From Microbacterium gubbeenense DSM 15944 (GTDB lineage: Bacteria; Actinomycetota; Actinomycetes; Actinomycetales; Microbacteriaceae): a stretch of 64,000 nucleotides of DNA. Shown here piece by piece: positions 34,127 through 42,396 of this stretch. Under the pieces are notes generated by a model that saw only the letters and a list, made by a program, of their open reading frames with translations, made no database searches and was not told the origin of the DNA. The DNA lies in the NCBI RefSeq assembly GCF_000422745.1, contig NZ_AUGQ01000001.1:186001-250000 (forward strand), given 5' to 3'. The stretch's first letter is position 1; each line of letters starts with the position of its first letter. The translations under genes and the position numbers were made by a program.

Positions 34127-35434
34127 ATGACCGGACAACCCGCGGCGCGGGGCGCGGCTGGGCGGGCGATCCGCGCGTACTGGCCGATGATCTACGCTCC
34201 CACGGCGATGTACTCGATGGGTCAGGGCGCGCTCATCCCCGTGCTGCCGAAGATCGCCGCGCACCATGCGGCGGGGCTCGCCCCCGAGGCCCTGCTGCCG
34301 GCCGCGGCGCTCGTGGCGGCGATGATTCCGGTCGGTCAGCTGTGCGGAAACCTGCCCGCCGGCGTCTTCATCGCGCGCTTCGGCGAGCGGGCCGCGATGA
34401 TCGTCGCCGCGGGGATCTCGCTCGTCGGCATTGCGGTCATGCTGCTCGCGCCCAACATCGCGGTGCTCGGCCTCGGGGCCCTGCTCATCGGCACGTGCGC
34501 ATCGGTCTTCGCGCTCGCGCGGCACGCGTTCATGACCACGCGCGCGCCGCTCGCGTTCCGCGCGCGGGCGCTCGCCCTGATCGGCGGATCCTTCCGGCTC
34601 GGCACGTTCACCGGCCCCCTCATGGCGGCGGGCCTCATCGCGATGACCGGCAGCGAGACGTCGACGCTGTGGTTCTTCGGCGCGTGTCTCGTCGCGATGG
34701 GCCTCCTCGTCGCGTTCGGACCGGATCCGGAGACGCGCGCCGCCGCGGACGATCGCGCGCGGCGCGCACGGGAGCGATCGATGGAGCTGGAGGACACGGG
34801 CGAACCGGTGACCGGATCGATCCCTGCGGCCGGTCGACACGGCCTGTTCGCGACGATCCGCCGGCACCGCGGCGTGCTCGCGCGCCTCGGGCTGTCGGCG
34901 GCCTCGATGGCCGCGGTGCGCGCGGGGCGCCAAGCGATCCTCCCGCTGTGGGGGCTCGCGATCGGCCTCGAATCGTGGCAGATCTCGCTCATCGTCGGCT
35001 TCGCCGGCGCGGCCGAGTTCTCGCTGTTCTACGCGAGCGGCCAGGTGATGGACCGCTTCGGCCGCATCTGGGCGACCGTGCCGTCACAGCTCATGATGGG
35101 CCTGTCGCTGCTCTGCCTCGCGCTGACGCACAATGCCGGATCGGCGGAGATCGCGTTCGCCGTGTGCGCCATCATCATCGGCATCGGCAACGGGCTCTCG
35201 TCGGGCGCGCTCATGACGCTCGGATCCGACCAGGCGCCGCAGGACGATCCGGCCCCGTTCCTCGGGGCGTGGCGCACGATGACGGACGGCGGGGCGTCGG
35301 CCACTCCCCTGCTCGTCGCCGGGATCACCGCGATCGCGTCGCTTCCCGTGGCCACCGGCGTCATCGGCGCCATCGGCCTCGTCGGTGCGCTCGGCTTCAT
35401 GCGGTGGGTGCCGCGATACTCGCCGAACAGGTAG
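34127..35434 (+). CDS. MFS transporter, 12-helix, unknown substrate
   Basis: 435-residue major facilitator with 12 predicted helices and a central hydrophilic loop (about residues 200-250, rich in Asp/Arg/Glu). N-half contains a motif-A-like ARFGERAAMIVA, the C-half ASGQVMDRFGRIWATVP. GGAG lies 4 nt before the ATG. Monocistronic, divergent from prfB (62 bp) and followed by tRNA-Leu on the other strand. Exporter-like, but no substrate can be named. Confidence 0.87.
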   Translation: MTGQPAARGAAGRAIRAYWPMIYAPTAMYSMGQGALIPVLPKIAAHHAAGLAPEALLPAAALVAAMIPVGQLCGNLPAGVFIARFGERAAMIVAAGISLVGIAVMLLAPNIAVLGLGALLIGTCASVFALARHAFMTTRAPLAFRARALALIGGSFRLGTFTGPLMAAGLIAMTGSETSTLWFFGACLVAMGLLVAFGPDPETRAAADDRARRARERSMELEDTGEPVTGSIPAAGRHGLFATIRRHRGVLARLGLSAASMAAVRAGRQAILPLWGLAIGLESWQISLIVGFAGAAEFSLFYASGQVMDRFGRIWATVPSQLMMGLSLLCLALTHNAGSAEIAFAVCAIIIGIGNGLSSGALMTLGSDQAPQDDPAPFLGAWRTMTDGGASATPLLVAGITAIASLPVATGVIGAIGLVGALGFMRWVPRYSPNR

Positions 35435-35448
35435 CGCGCCGCGCTGGG

Positions 35449-35530
35449 TGCGGGCGGCGGGACTTGAACCCGCACGGCCGAAGCCACAGGAACCTAAATC
35501 CTGCGTGTCTACCGATTCCACCACGCCCGC
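35449..35530 (-). tRNA. tRNA-Leu (TAG anticodon)
   Basis: Minus-strand class II tRNA with a variable arm (TGGCTTCGGCC). Acceptor GCGGGCG/CGCCCGC, anticodon stem CAGGA/TCCTG around TTTAGGT (anticodon TAG), T-arm GCGGGTTCAAGTCCCGC. Discriminator A; CCA not encoded. A TAGAAT -10-like box lies at 35540-35545, within 10-15 bp of the 5' end. Confidence 0.95.
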
Positions 35531-35555
35531 GCGCCGACCATTCTATGGCGTCGGG

Positions 35556-36497
35556 CTAGCCGATCAGCGCAACGCCGAAACCCGCGACGACGGCCCGCAC
35601 CTCGGTGAGGTAGCGCTGCGCCTGCTCGCTGAGCGGGATCGAGGAATGGCCGATCCAGCCGATCTCCATGCGTTCGTCGACATCGAGCGGAATCGCGACG
35701 ATCTCGGGGTCGAGGTCGTCGCTGATGATGCCCGTCGAGATCGTGTAGCCGTCGAGTCCGCTCATGAGGTTGAAGATGGTCGCGCGGTCGGAGACCCGGA
35801 TCTCCCTACTGGTCGACATCGTGGAGAGGATCTCCTCGGCGAAGTAGAACGAGTTGTTCGCGCCCTGGTCGAACGTGAGCCGCGGAAACTCGGCGAGATC
35901 CGCGAGGGTGACGCGATCTCTCGATGCGAGCGGGTTCTTCCGCGAGATGAAGATGTGCGGCACGGCGAGGAAGAGCGGGTGGAACGCCAGCCCCGAATCG
36001 CGCAGCAGCTTGTCGATGACCTTGCGGTTGAAGTCGTTCCGATAGAGGATTCCGAGTTCGCTGCGGAGCGTGCGGACGTCCTCGATGATGTCCCAGGTGC
36101 GGGTCTCTCGCAGCGAGAACTCGTACTCGTCCGCCCCGCCGTCCTTCACCATGCGGACGAACGCGTCGACGACGAACGAGTAGTGCTGCGCGGATACCCC
36201 GAGCAGGCGTCGCGACAGCGGCTGACCGAGATAGCGGTGTTCGAGCAGCGCAACCTGCTCGACGACCTGCCGGGCGTATCCGAGGAACTCGGCGCCCTCA
36301 TCCGTGAGCGTCACGCCGCGGGCGGACCGGCGCAGGAGGGCGCGGCCGACCCTCGTCTCGAGATCCTTCATCGCCGCGGACATCGTCGGCTGGGCCACGT
36401 AGAGCAGGTCGGCGGCGGCCGAGATCGATCCCTCCGCCGCGACCTCGATGAAATAGCGCAGCTGCTGCAGGGTGATGCCGCTCGATCCTCGGGTCAT
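35556..36497 (-). CDS. LysR-family transcriptional regulator
   Basis: About 313 residues: winged helix-turn-helix at the N-terminus (LQQLRYFIEVAAEGSISAAADLLYVAQPTMSAAMKDLE), then a type 2 periplasmic-binding effector domain (from about residue 95). It is divergent from mesX-mesD, and LysR regulators usually control the divergent operon and themselves; so it probably governs methionine synthesis here, with an unknown co-inducer. Start: ATG at 36497 has a TATAGT -10 box only 8 nt upstream (leaderless); a TTG at 36503 in the same frame is the alternative. No Shine-Dalgarno. A GTCATAGTC repeat pair overlaps this promoter. Confidence 0.9.
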   Translation of the reverse strand: MTRGSSGITLQQLRYFIEVAAEGSISAAADLLYVAQPTMSAAMKDLETRVGRALLRRSARGVTLTDEGAEFLGYARQVVEQVALLEHRYLGQPLSRRLLGVSAQHYSFVVDAFVRMVKDGGADEYEFSLRETRTWDIIEDVRTLRSELGILYRNDFNRKVIDKLLRDSGLAFHPLFLAVPHIFISRKNPLASRDRVTLADLAEFPRLTFDQGANNSFYFAEEILSTMSTSREIRVSDRATIFNLMSGLDGYTISTGIISDDLDPEIVAIPLDVDERMEIGWIGHSSIPLSEQAQRYLTEVRAVVAGFGVALIG

Positions 36498-36524
36498 AGT
36501 CAAAAACTATAGAACGTCATAGTC
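36493..36524. promoter_or_regulatory. Candidate LysR operator and autoregulated promoter
   Basis: GTCATAGTC occurs twice in direct orientation (36493-36501 and 36516-36524), 23 bp apart, about two helical turns. Between and across them is the inverted repeat ACTAT-N8-ATAGT (36506-36523). TATAGT on the minus strand (36506-36511) is the apparent -10 of the LysR gene, so the regulator would cover its own promoter. mesX starts about 100 bp away on the other strand. Confidence 0.6.
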
Positions 36525-36621
36525 GAGCCGGGTTACTCGATGACCGCGGCGCGCACGTAACGTAGCCGAATCGACTTCCGTTAGGCCGGGCCCGGCCGAC
36601 CAACCACCGGATTGGCCGCTC

Positions 36622-37614
36622 ATGGCGAACGACTTCACCTTCAGCATCACCACCACCCGCTTCGACGAGGACTACTCGCCGACGGACAGTTCGCGGATCA
36701 CCACGAACTTCGCGAACCTCGCTCGGGGCGAGCACCGTCAGCAGAACCTCCGGAACGCGCTGACGATGATCGACCGCCGGTTCAACGCTCTCGCGCACTG
36801 GGACAACCCGAACCGCGACCGCTACACCCTCGAGCTCGACATCGTGTCCGTCGCACTCGAGTTCACGGCCGAGGGCGACGATCGGGCGTTCCCGCTGCTC
36901 GAGGTCCTGGACATCCAGATCGTCGACCGCCACACCGGCCGGCGCCACCACGGCATCGTGGGCAACAACTTCTCGTCCTACGTTCGCGACTACGACTTCA
37001 GCGTGCTGCTGCCGGCGGCTCGCGACGCCTCGAACGGCCCCGCCGTTCCGGCCGACTTCGGCGATCTGCACGGCAAGCTGTTCGAGCACTTCCTCGCCTC
37101 CCCGGTGTATCGGGAGCGCTTCGCGATGCCGCCCGTGATCTGCATCAGCGTGTCGACGAGCCGCACGTACTCTCGCACCGAGAACCACCACCCGGTGCTC
37201 GGCGTCGAGTATCGGCAGGACGACTTCTCGATGACCGACGAGTACTTCGGAAAGATGGGGCTGCGGGTGCGCTACTTCATGCCCGCCGGCAGCTCTGCGC
37301 CCCTCGCGTTCTACTTCCGCGGAGACCTGCTCAACGACTACTCCCACCTGCAGCTCATCGGCACCATCAGCACGATGGAGACGTTCCAGAAGATCTATCG
37401 ACCCGAGATCTACGGCGCGAACGTTCCCGCCGCCGACGTCTACCGACCGAGCCTGGAGGGGCAGGACTTCACGCCGACGCAGATCGCTTACGATCGCGTG
37501 GAGCGCAGCGAGCTCGCGATCACGCAGGGACGATACACGGAGGAGCACTTCATGAAGCCGCACGGGGAGATCCTCGAACAGTGGGCCGCCGCCTACCCGG
37601 TGCCCGCCGCATGA
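36622..37614 (+). CDS. mesX: MesX (DUF1852), partner of methionine synthase MesD
   Basis: 330-residue DUF1852 protein. The family was shown by others to be required with MesD for folate-independent, oxygen-dependent methionine synthesis. It starts FTFSITTTRFDEDYSPTDSSRITTNFANLARG, as DUF1852 proteins do, and continues with NNFSSYVRDYDFSVLLP and FRGDLLNDYSHLQLIGTISTMETFQ. No known catalytic motif. The stop overlaps the mesD start by 4 nt (ATGA), so the two are made together. No strong Shine-Dalgarno. Divergent from a LysR regulator. Confidence 0.88.
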   Translation: MANDFTFSITTTRFDEDYSPTDSSRITTNFANLARGEHRQQNLRNALTMIDRRFNALAHWDNPNRDRYTLELDIVSVALEFTAEGDDRAFPLLEVLDIQIVDRHTGRRHHGIVGNNFSSYVRDYDFSVLLPAARDASNGPAVPADFGDLHGKLFEHFLASPVYRERFAMPPVICISVSTSRTYSRTENHHPVLGVEYRQDDFSMTDEYFGKMGLRVRYFMPAGSSAPLAFYFRGDLLNDYSHLQLIGTISTMETFQKIYRPEIYGANVPAADVYRPSLEGQDFTPTQIAYDRVERSELAITQGRYTEEHFMKPHGEILEQWAAAYPVPAA

Positions 37615-38672
37615 CCGGCGCAGAGCGCCCGGTCACGCCCGCGCTGCTCCCCACCTCCATCGTCGGCAGCCTGCCGAAGCCGTCGTGGCTCGCACAGCCG
37701 GAGATCCTGTGGTCGCCGTGGAAGCTCGAGGGCGACGACCTGGTCGAGGGCAAGCAGGATGCGCTGCGCGTCGCGGTCCAGGAGCAGCGCCGCCGCGGCA
37801 TCGACATCGTCAGCGACGGCGAACAGACCCGCCAGCACTTCGTGACGACGTTCATCGAGCACCTCAGCGGCGTCGACTTCGAGAAGCGCGAGACGGTCCG
37901 GATCCGCGACCGCTACGACGCGAGCGTGCCGACCGTCGTCGGTGCCGTGAGCCGCGAGAGGCCCGTCTTCGTCGAGGACGCGACGTTCCTCCGCCAGCAG
38001 ACCGATCAGCCGATCAAGTGGGCGCTGCCCGGCCCGATGACCATGATCGACACGCTCTACGACAGCCACTACAAGAGCCGCGAGAAGCTCGCGTGGGAGT
38101 TCGCGACGATCCTCAACCAGGAGGCGCGAGACCTCGAGGCGGCGGGCGTCGACATCATCCAGTTCGACGAGCCCGCGTTCAACGTCTACTTCGATGAGAT
38201 GCACGACTGGGGCATCGCGGCGCTCGAGCGGGCGGCAGAGGGCCTGCGCGCCGAGACCGCCGTGCACATCTGCTACGGCTACGGGATCGCGGCGAACAAC
38301 GATTGGAAGGCGAGCCTCGGGTCGGAGTGGCGGCAGTACGAGAAGTCGTTCCCGCTCCTGCAGCAGTCGGCCATCGACATCGTCTCGCTGGAATCGCACC
38401 ACTCCCACGTCCCGATGGATCTCATCGAGCTCATCCGGGGCAAGAAGGTCATGCTCGGAGCGATCGACGTCGCGAGCGAGACGATCGAGACGCCGGAGGA
38501 GGTCGCCGACACCCTCCGGAAGGCGCTCGCGTTCGTCGATGCCGACAAGCTCGTGCCGAGCACGAACTGCGGCATGGCGCCCCTGTCCCGCGACGTCGCG
38601 CTCGGCAAGCTGAGCGCGCTCAGCGCGGGCTCGAGCATCGTTCGCAAGGAGCTCGAGGCGACGACGCACTGA
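37611..38672 (+). CDS. mesD: Core methionine synthase MesD (MetE C-terminal-like)
   Basis: 353 residues, equivalent to only the C-terminal catalytic half of cobalamin-independent MetE, without the N-terminal folate-binding half. The zinc site is complete: His219 and Cys221 (VHICYGYG), Glu261 (SLESHHSH), Cys320 (PSTNCGMAP). ISDGEQ-type blocks (DIVSDGEQTRQHF), IKWALPGPMTM and IIQFDEPAFN match the homocysteine-binding barrel. MesD proteins methylate homocysteine using a non-folate methyl donor that is not established, and need MesX and oxygen in work on other bacteria. Overlaps mesX by 4 nt. Confidence 0.88.
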   Translation: MTGAERPVTPALLPTSIVGSLPKPSWLAQPEILWSPWKLEGDDLVEGKQDALRVAVQEQRRRGIDIVSDGEQTRQHFVTTFIEHLSGVDFEKRETVRIRDRYDASVPTVVGAVSRERPVFVEDATFLRQQTDQPIKWALPGPMTMIDTLYDSHYKSREKLAWEFATILNQEARDLEAAGVDIIQFDEPAFNVYFDEMHDWGIAALERAAEGLRAETAVHICYGYGIAANNDWKASLGSEWRQYEKSFPLLQQSAIDIVSLESHHSHVPMDLIELIRGKKVMLGAIDVASETIETPEEVADTLRKALAFVDADKLVPSTNCGMAPLSRDVALGKLSALSAGSSIVRKELEATTH

Positions 38673-38728
38673 GAGGATTCCTCCACGGAGGCTGGTCAAT
38701 CCCAGGTCAGAGGCCGAAAACTTCTGGT

Positions 38729-38737
38729 TGTGGATAA
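38729..38737 (-). promoter_or_regulatory. Single consensus DnaA box upstream of the Tad locus
   Basis: TGTGGATAA on the plus strand is the exact complement of the DnaA box TTATCCACA, 39 bp before tadA. Only one copy was seen, so this is not a replication origin; it may be chance or a DnaA-responsive promoter element. Confidence 0.4.
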
Positions 38738-38776
38738 CTTTCGAGGCTGATCTCGGATTTCTGGCACGCTTGCCGG

Positions 38777-39961
38777 ATGAATCCGGAGCAGCACTCGATC
38801 GTCGAGCGCGTGCGCGAGCGCATCCGCGGCGATCAGTCGGTCCTCAGCGGTCGCGCCGTGCTGGCCGACGACGTCCGGCGCCTCGCGTTCGCGGAGATCC
38901 GGCGCCACAACGACTACGCGCTCGCACGCGGATCCCGCACCGTCGACGACCTCGACGCCGCCGCCCGCGAGGTCGTCGCCGCCGTGGCGGGATACGGCCC
39001 GCTGCAGCCGCTCCTCGACGACCCCGGCATCGAAGAGATCTGGCTGAACTCCGCCCGAGACGTGTTCATCGCTCGGGCCGGCGTCTCCGAGCGCGTGCCG
39101 ATGGAGCTCACCGACGATCTGGTGCGCGACATCGTCGAGCGCATGCTGCACACGTCGGGACGGCGCATCGACATCAGCCAGCCGTTCGTCGACGCCTCGC
39201 TGCCCGACGGCTCGCGATTGCACGTCGTGCACGGCGGAATCGCGCGGGGCAGCTGGGCCGTCAACATCCGAAAGTTCCTGCCGTCCGTCGGGTCCCTCGA
39301 CCGCCTCGTCGAGCTGGATTCGCTCCCCCGCCGCACGGCCGACCTGCTCGGGGACGCGATGCGCGAGGGACGCTCGGTGCTCGTGTCCGGGGCCACGCAC
39401 GCCGGAAAGACCACGCTGCTCGGCGCCCTCGCCTCCGAGTGCCGGCCCGAGCAGCGCATCGTGACGGTCGAGGAGACCTTCGAGCTGTCGATCGATGCAC
39501 CCGACCTCGTCGCGATGCAGGGGCGGCAGCCGAGCCTCGAGGGCACGGGCGAGATCACGCTGCGCCGCCTGGTGAAGGAGGCCCTCCGCATGCGGCCGGA
39601 CCGGCTCATCGTCGGAGAGGTGCGCGACGCGGAGGCGCTCGATCTCGTGCTCGCGCTCAACACGGGCCTCCCCGGCGCCGCCACGATCCACGCCAACTCC
39701 GCGGCGGACGCGCTCGTGAAGCTCTCGGCTCTGCCGCTGCTCGCGGGCCGCAACATCGACCGCGATTTCGTTCTCCCGGCCGTGGCCGGGTCGCTGGATC
39801 TCGTCGTGCACTGCGCGCGGTCTGCCGACGGCGCTCGCTACGTCGAGGAGATCATCGAGCCGACGGGCGAGATCACGGGCGGCGCACCGACCACGCGCAC
39901 GATCTACCGCGCGCATACCGACCGCGCCCCGTCACTGCGCCGATCGGAGCGCGCCGCATGA
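38777..39961 (+). CDS. tadA: Tad pilus secretion ATPase TadA/CpaF
   Basis: 394-residue type II/IV secretion ATPase that powers Flp pilus assembly at the inner membrane. N1D-type helical part (1-70), then YGPLQPLLDDPGIEEIWLNS, RIDISQPFVDASLPDGSRLHVV, Walker A GATHAGKT (205-212), the VEETFEL Asp/Glu box and Walker B RPDRLIVGEVRDAEALDLV, and the His box TIHANSAADAL. First gene of a seven-gene tad locus; its stop overlaps tadB (ATGA). The usual TadZ/CpaE-like gene found before tadA in actinobacteria is not present here. Confidence 0.94.
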   Translation: MNPEQHSIVERVRERIRGDQSVLSGRAVLADDVRRLAFAEIRRHNDYALARGSRTVDDLDAAAREVVAAVAGYGPLQPLLDDPGIEEIWLNSARDVFIARAGVSERVPMELTDDLVRDIVERMLHTSGRRIDISQPFVDASLPDGSRLHVVHGGIARGSWAVNIRKFLPSVGSLDRLVELDSLPRRTADLLGDAMREGRSVLVSGATHAGKTTLLGALASECRPEQRIVTVEETFELSIDAPDLVAMQGRQPSLEGTGEITLRRLVKEALRMRPDRLIVGEVRDAEALDLVLALNTGLPGAATIHANSAADALVKLSALPLLAGRNIDRDFVLPAVAGSLDLVVHCARSADGARYVEEIIEPTGEITGGAPTTRTIYRAHTDRAPSLRRSERAA

Positions 39962-40830
39962 TCGCCCTCCTCGGCGGAGGGCTCGGCATCGGCTTTCTGC
40001 TCGTCGCGTCCCCCTGGCTATGGCCCGCGGATCGCTCGCGCGCGCGGGCGCCGAAGGGTCCGAACGCGCTCGTCTCGCGAGCGACCGAGCTGCTCGAGGC
40101 GGCCGGATACGCGCAGGTCGCGCCGCGCGTGCTCGGCGCGGTCATGGCCGGGTGCGCGCTCACCGCGGCCGCCGTGGCGTGGCTCGTGACGACCGCGGGC
40201 GCGCTCGCCCTTCTCGCCGGGGTTGCGGCCGCGTGGGCGCCCCTCGTGTGGCTGCGCTCGCGCGCGGCCCGGCTCGTGCGCGTGCGCCGCGCGGTGTGGC
40301 CCGACGTGTGCGATCTGCTCGTCGGGTCGGTGCGCGCGGGGCTCTCCCTGCCCGACGCGGTCGCGGTGCTCGGAGATTCGGCGCCCAGCGCCGTGCGGCC
40401 CGCCTTCGCCCAGTTCGACCGCGATGTGCGCGCATCGGGTCACTTCGCGTCGAGCCTCGACCGGCTGAAGCAGCAGCTCTCCGATCCGATGGCCGACCGC
40501 ATCGTCGAGACGCTGCGCATGGCCCGCGAGGTCGGCGGCACCGAGCTCGTGCCCGTCCTCCGGGCGCTGTCGGTCTCGATCCGATCGGATGCCGCTCTCC
40601 GCGGCGAGGTCGAGTCGAAGCAGTCGTGGACGAAGGGGGCCGCCGTGCTCGGCGTTGTCGCCCCGTGGGCGGTGCTCGCCGTGATGTCGGTTCGACCCGA
40701 GGGCGCGCAGGCCTACGCGAGCGCGTCGGGGGTCACGCTCATCCTCGTCGGTGCGGTCATCTCGTTCGTCGCCTACCGAATCATGCTGCGCGTCGGGCGC
40801 CTCCCCGAGCCGCGGAGGTGGTTCGCGTGA
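39958..40830 (+). CDS. tadB: Tad pilus membrane platform protein TadB
   Basis: 290 residues, GspF-type inner-membrane platform. Hydrophobic N-terminal helices (MIALLGGGLGIGFLLVAS; GCALTAAAVAWLVTTAGALALLAGVAAAW), then the T2SSF domain with VRRAVWPDVCDLLVGSVRAGLSLPDAVAVLG and LRMAREVGGTELVPVLRALS, and C-terminal helices. Overlaps both neighbours by 4 nt (ATGA and GTGA). Confidence 0.9.
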   Translation: MIALLGGGLGIGFLLVASPWLWPADRSRARAPKGPNALVSRATELLEAAGYAQVAPRVLGAVMAGCALTAAAVAWLVTTAGALALLAGVAAAWAPLVWLRSRAARLVRVRRAVWPDVCDLLVGSVRAGLSLPDAVAVLGDSAPSAVRPAFAQFDRDVRASGHFASSLDRLKQQLSDPMADRIVETLRMAREVGGTELVPVLRALSVSIRSDAALRGEVESKQSWTKGAAVLGVVAPWAVLAVMSVRPEGAQAYASASGVTLILVGAVISFVAYRIMLRVGRLPEPRRWFA

Positions 40831-41768
40831 CCGGGGCCACCGATGTGGCGATCGCCCTGCTCCTCGGCGGCGGCATCGGCGTGGGCGCGTGGTGCGTGGC
40901 GGCGGCGCTTCCGTCATGGCGATCCCCCGCGCTCGTGCGCCGCGTCGGGCCGTACGTGCGCGACGTCACGGATCCCGCCGGCACGACGCTCGCCGACGCC
41001 ATCACCGATCCGACCGCGGCGCTCGCGGGCGGCGTCGGATCGCTGTGGCGGCGCGGGCAGGCGAAGTTCGCCCGGATCCTCGGCGGCGCGGAATCGCTCG
41101 AACTGCGGCTCGCGCAGGCGGGCCGGACCCCGGACGTCGCGGCGTTCCGCGGCTCGCAGCTGGTCTGGGGCCTCGCGGGCCTCGGCATCGGCGCCGCGAT
41201 CGTCGTCGCGATGATGACCGCCGGGCGCATGTCCGTCGCCGCGATCGCCGTCCCGTTCATCGCCGCGGCCGCCGGAGTCGTCGCGCGCGACCTGCTGCTC
41301 TCGGCGGCGGCCCGCTCGCGCGTCGCGCGCATCGAGGAGGAGCTGCCGACCGTCCTGGAGTTCCTCGCCCTGTGCCTGTCGGCTGGCGAGGGCGTGCTCG
41401 GCAGCGTCCGGCGCGTCGCCGACGTCGGAACCGGCGAGCTGACCGCCGAGCTGCGCGCCGCGACCGTCGAGGTCGACACCGGCGCCACGCTCACCGACGC
41501 GCTCACCGCGATGACGAGGCGCATCAAGGCGCCCGTGCTCACGCGCGCGATCGATCACGCCGTGGCCGCGATTGAGCGGGGCTCGCCGCTGGCCGAGACG
41601 CTCGAAGCACAGGCATCGGACGCGCGCGAGGACGCCAAGCGCGCGCTCATCGAGACGGCCGGGCGCAAGGAGATTCTGATGATGATTCCGCTCGTCTTCG
41701 GCCTCCTCCCCCTCTCCGTTCTGTTCGCGATCTTCCCCGGGGTCGCGATTCTCCAACAGGGGTTCTGA
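40827..41768 (+). CDS. tadC: Tad pilus membrane platform protein TadC
   Basis: 313 residues, second T2SSF-type platform subunit. Central helices (LVWGLAGLGIGAAIVVAMM, VAAIAVPFIAAAAGVVA), cytosolic domain with RIEEELPTVLEFLALCLSAGEGVLGSVRRVA and MTRRIKAPVLTRAIDHAVAAIERGSPLAETL, and the C-terminal FGLLPLSVLFAIFPGVAIL. GTG start at 40827 overlaps the tadB stop; a GTG slightly upstream is possible. Confidence 0.9.
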   Translation: MTGATDVAIALLLGGGIGVGAWCVAAALPSWRSPALVRRVGPYVRDVTDPAGTTLADAITDPTAALAGGVGSLWRRGQAKFARILGGAESLELRLAQAGRTPDVAAFRGSQLVWGLAGLGIGAAIVVAMMTAGRMSVAAIAVPFIAAAAGVVARDLLLSAAARSRVARIEEELPTVLEFLALCLSAGEGVLGSVRRVADVGTGELTAELRAATVEVDTGATLTDALTAMTRRIKAPVLTRAIDHAVAAIERGSPLAETLEAQASDAREDAKRALIETAGRKEILMMIPLVFGLLPLSVLFAIFPGVAILQQGF

Positions 41769-41791
41769 TCCGCAGATGAAAGGCGACACGC

Positions 41792-42004
41792 ATGTACGAC
41801 CGACTGACAGAACTGACCATCAGAGGCTCGATCCGAGCCCGCGACGCGTGGGGCGAGATCCGCGACGAGGAGCGTGGCGACATCCCTGGCTGGGTACTCA
41901 TAACTCTGATGACCGTGACGATCGGCGTCGCGATCTGGGCGATCGCCGGTCCCGCGCTCGAGGGGCTGTTCGGCAAGGCGCTCGGGCTCATCAACGGCAT
42001 GTGA
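41792..42004 (+). CDS. Flp-type pilin
   Basis: 70-residue small pilin. After a cytosolic leader of about 29 residues (ending EERGD) comes a single hydrophobic helix IPGWVLITLMTVTIGVAIWAIAGPAL and a short tail. The Gly-Asp position before the helix is the probable processing site. It would form the fibre of the Tad pilus. Followed by tadE with a 1-nt stop/start overlap (TGATG). No prepilin peptidase gene is in this locus. Confidence 0.88.
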   Translation: MYDRLTELTIRGSIRARDAWGEIRDEERGDIPGWVLITLMTVTIGVAIWAIAGPALEGLFGKALGLINGM

Positions 42005-42396
42005 TGGCCGAGCCCGACAGCGCGGGCGAACGCGGGTCGGCGCCCGCCGAGTTCATCCTCGTCGGGTTGCTGCTCACGGCGCTCACCCTCGCGGTGCTGC
42101 AGTTCGGGCTCGCGATGTACGCCCGCAACATCGTGCAGGACGCGGCCGTCGAGGCCGCCTTCCATGCGGCGCTCGCCGACACGAGCGACGCGGAGGCCGA
42201 GCACCGCGCTCACGAGGTGGTGACGGCCGCGCTCGGTCACGACACGATCGAGTGGGCGCTCGTGACGCGGATGAGCATGAACGGCGTCGATATGGTCAAG
42301 GTCGACCTCGGTGCGACCTATCCGCTCGTCGGGTTCTTCGGCATCTCGGCCGGATCGGTGGTGACCGCGCATGCGCCCGTGGAATCCGCGGGATGA
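42004..42396 (+). CDS. TadE-like minor pseudopilin
   Basis: 130 residues. The start ERGSAPAEFILVGLLLTALTLAVLQFGLAMYARN is the TadE hallmark: a Glu inside a hydrophobic helix after a Gly-Ser. The rest is an extracellular alpha/beta domain beginning IVQDAAVEAAFHAAL. ATG at 42004 overlaps the pilin stop; a GTG at 42001 in the same frame is possible. Minor subunit of the Tad pilus. Confidence 0.88.
   Translation: MAEPDSAGERGSAPAEFILVGLLLTALTLAVLQFGLAMYARNIVQDAAVEAAFHAALADTSDAEAEHRAHEVVTAALGHDTIEWALVTRMSMNGVDMVKVDLGATYPLVGFFGISAGSVVTAHAPVESAG

Noticed and set aside
38729-38737. Replication origin at the DnaA box
   Set aside because: Only one box was seen and there is no dnaA, dnaN or AT-rich unwinding region nearby.
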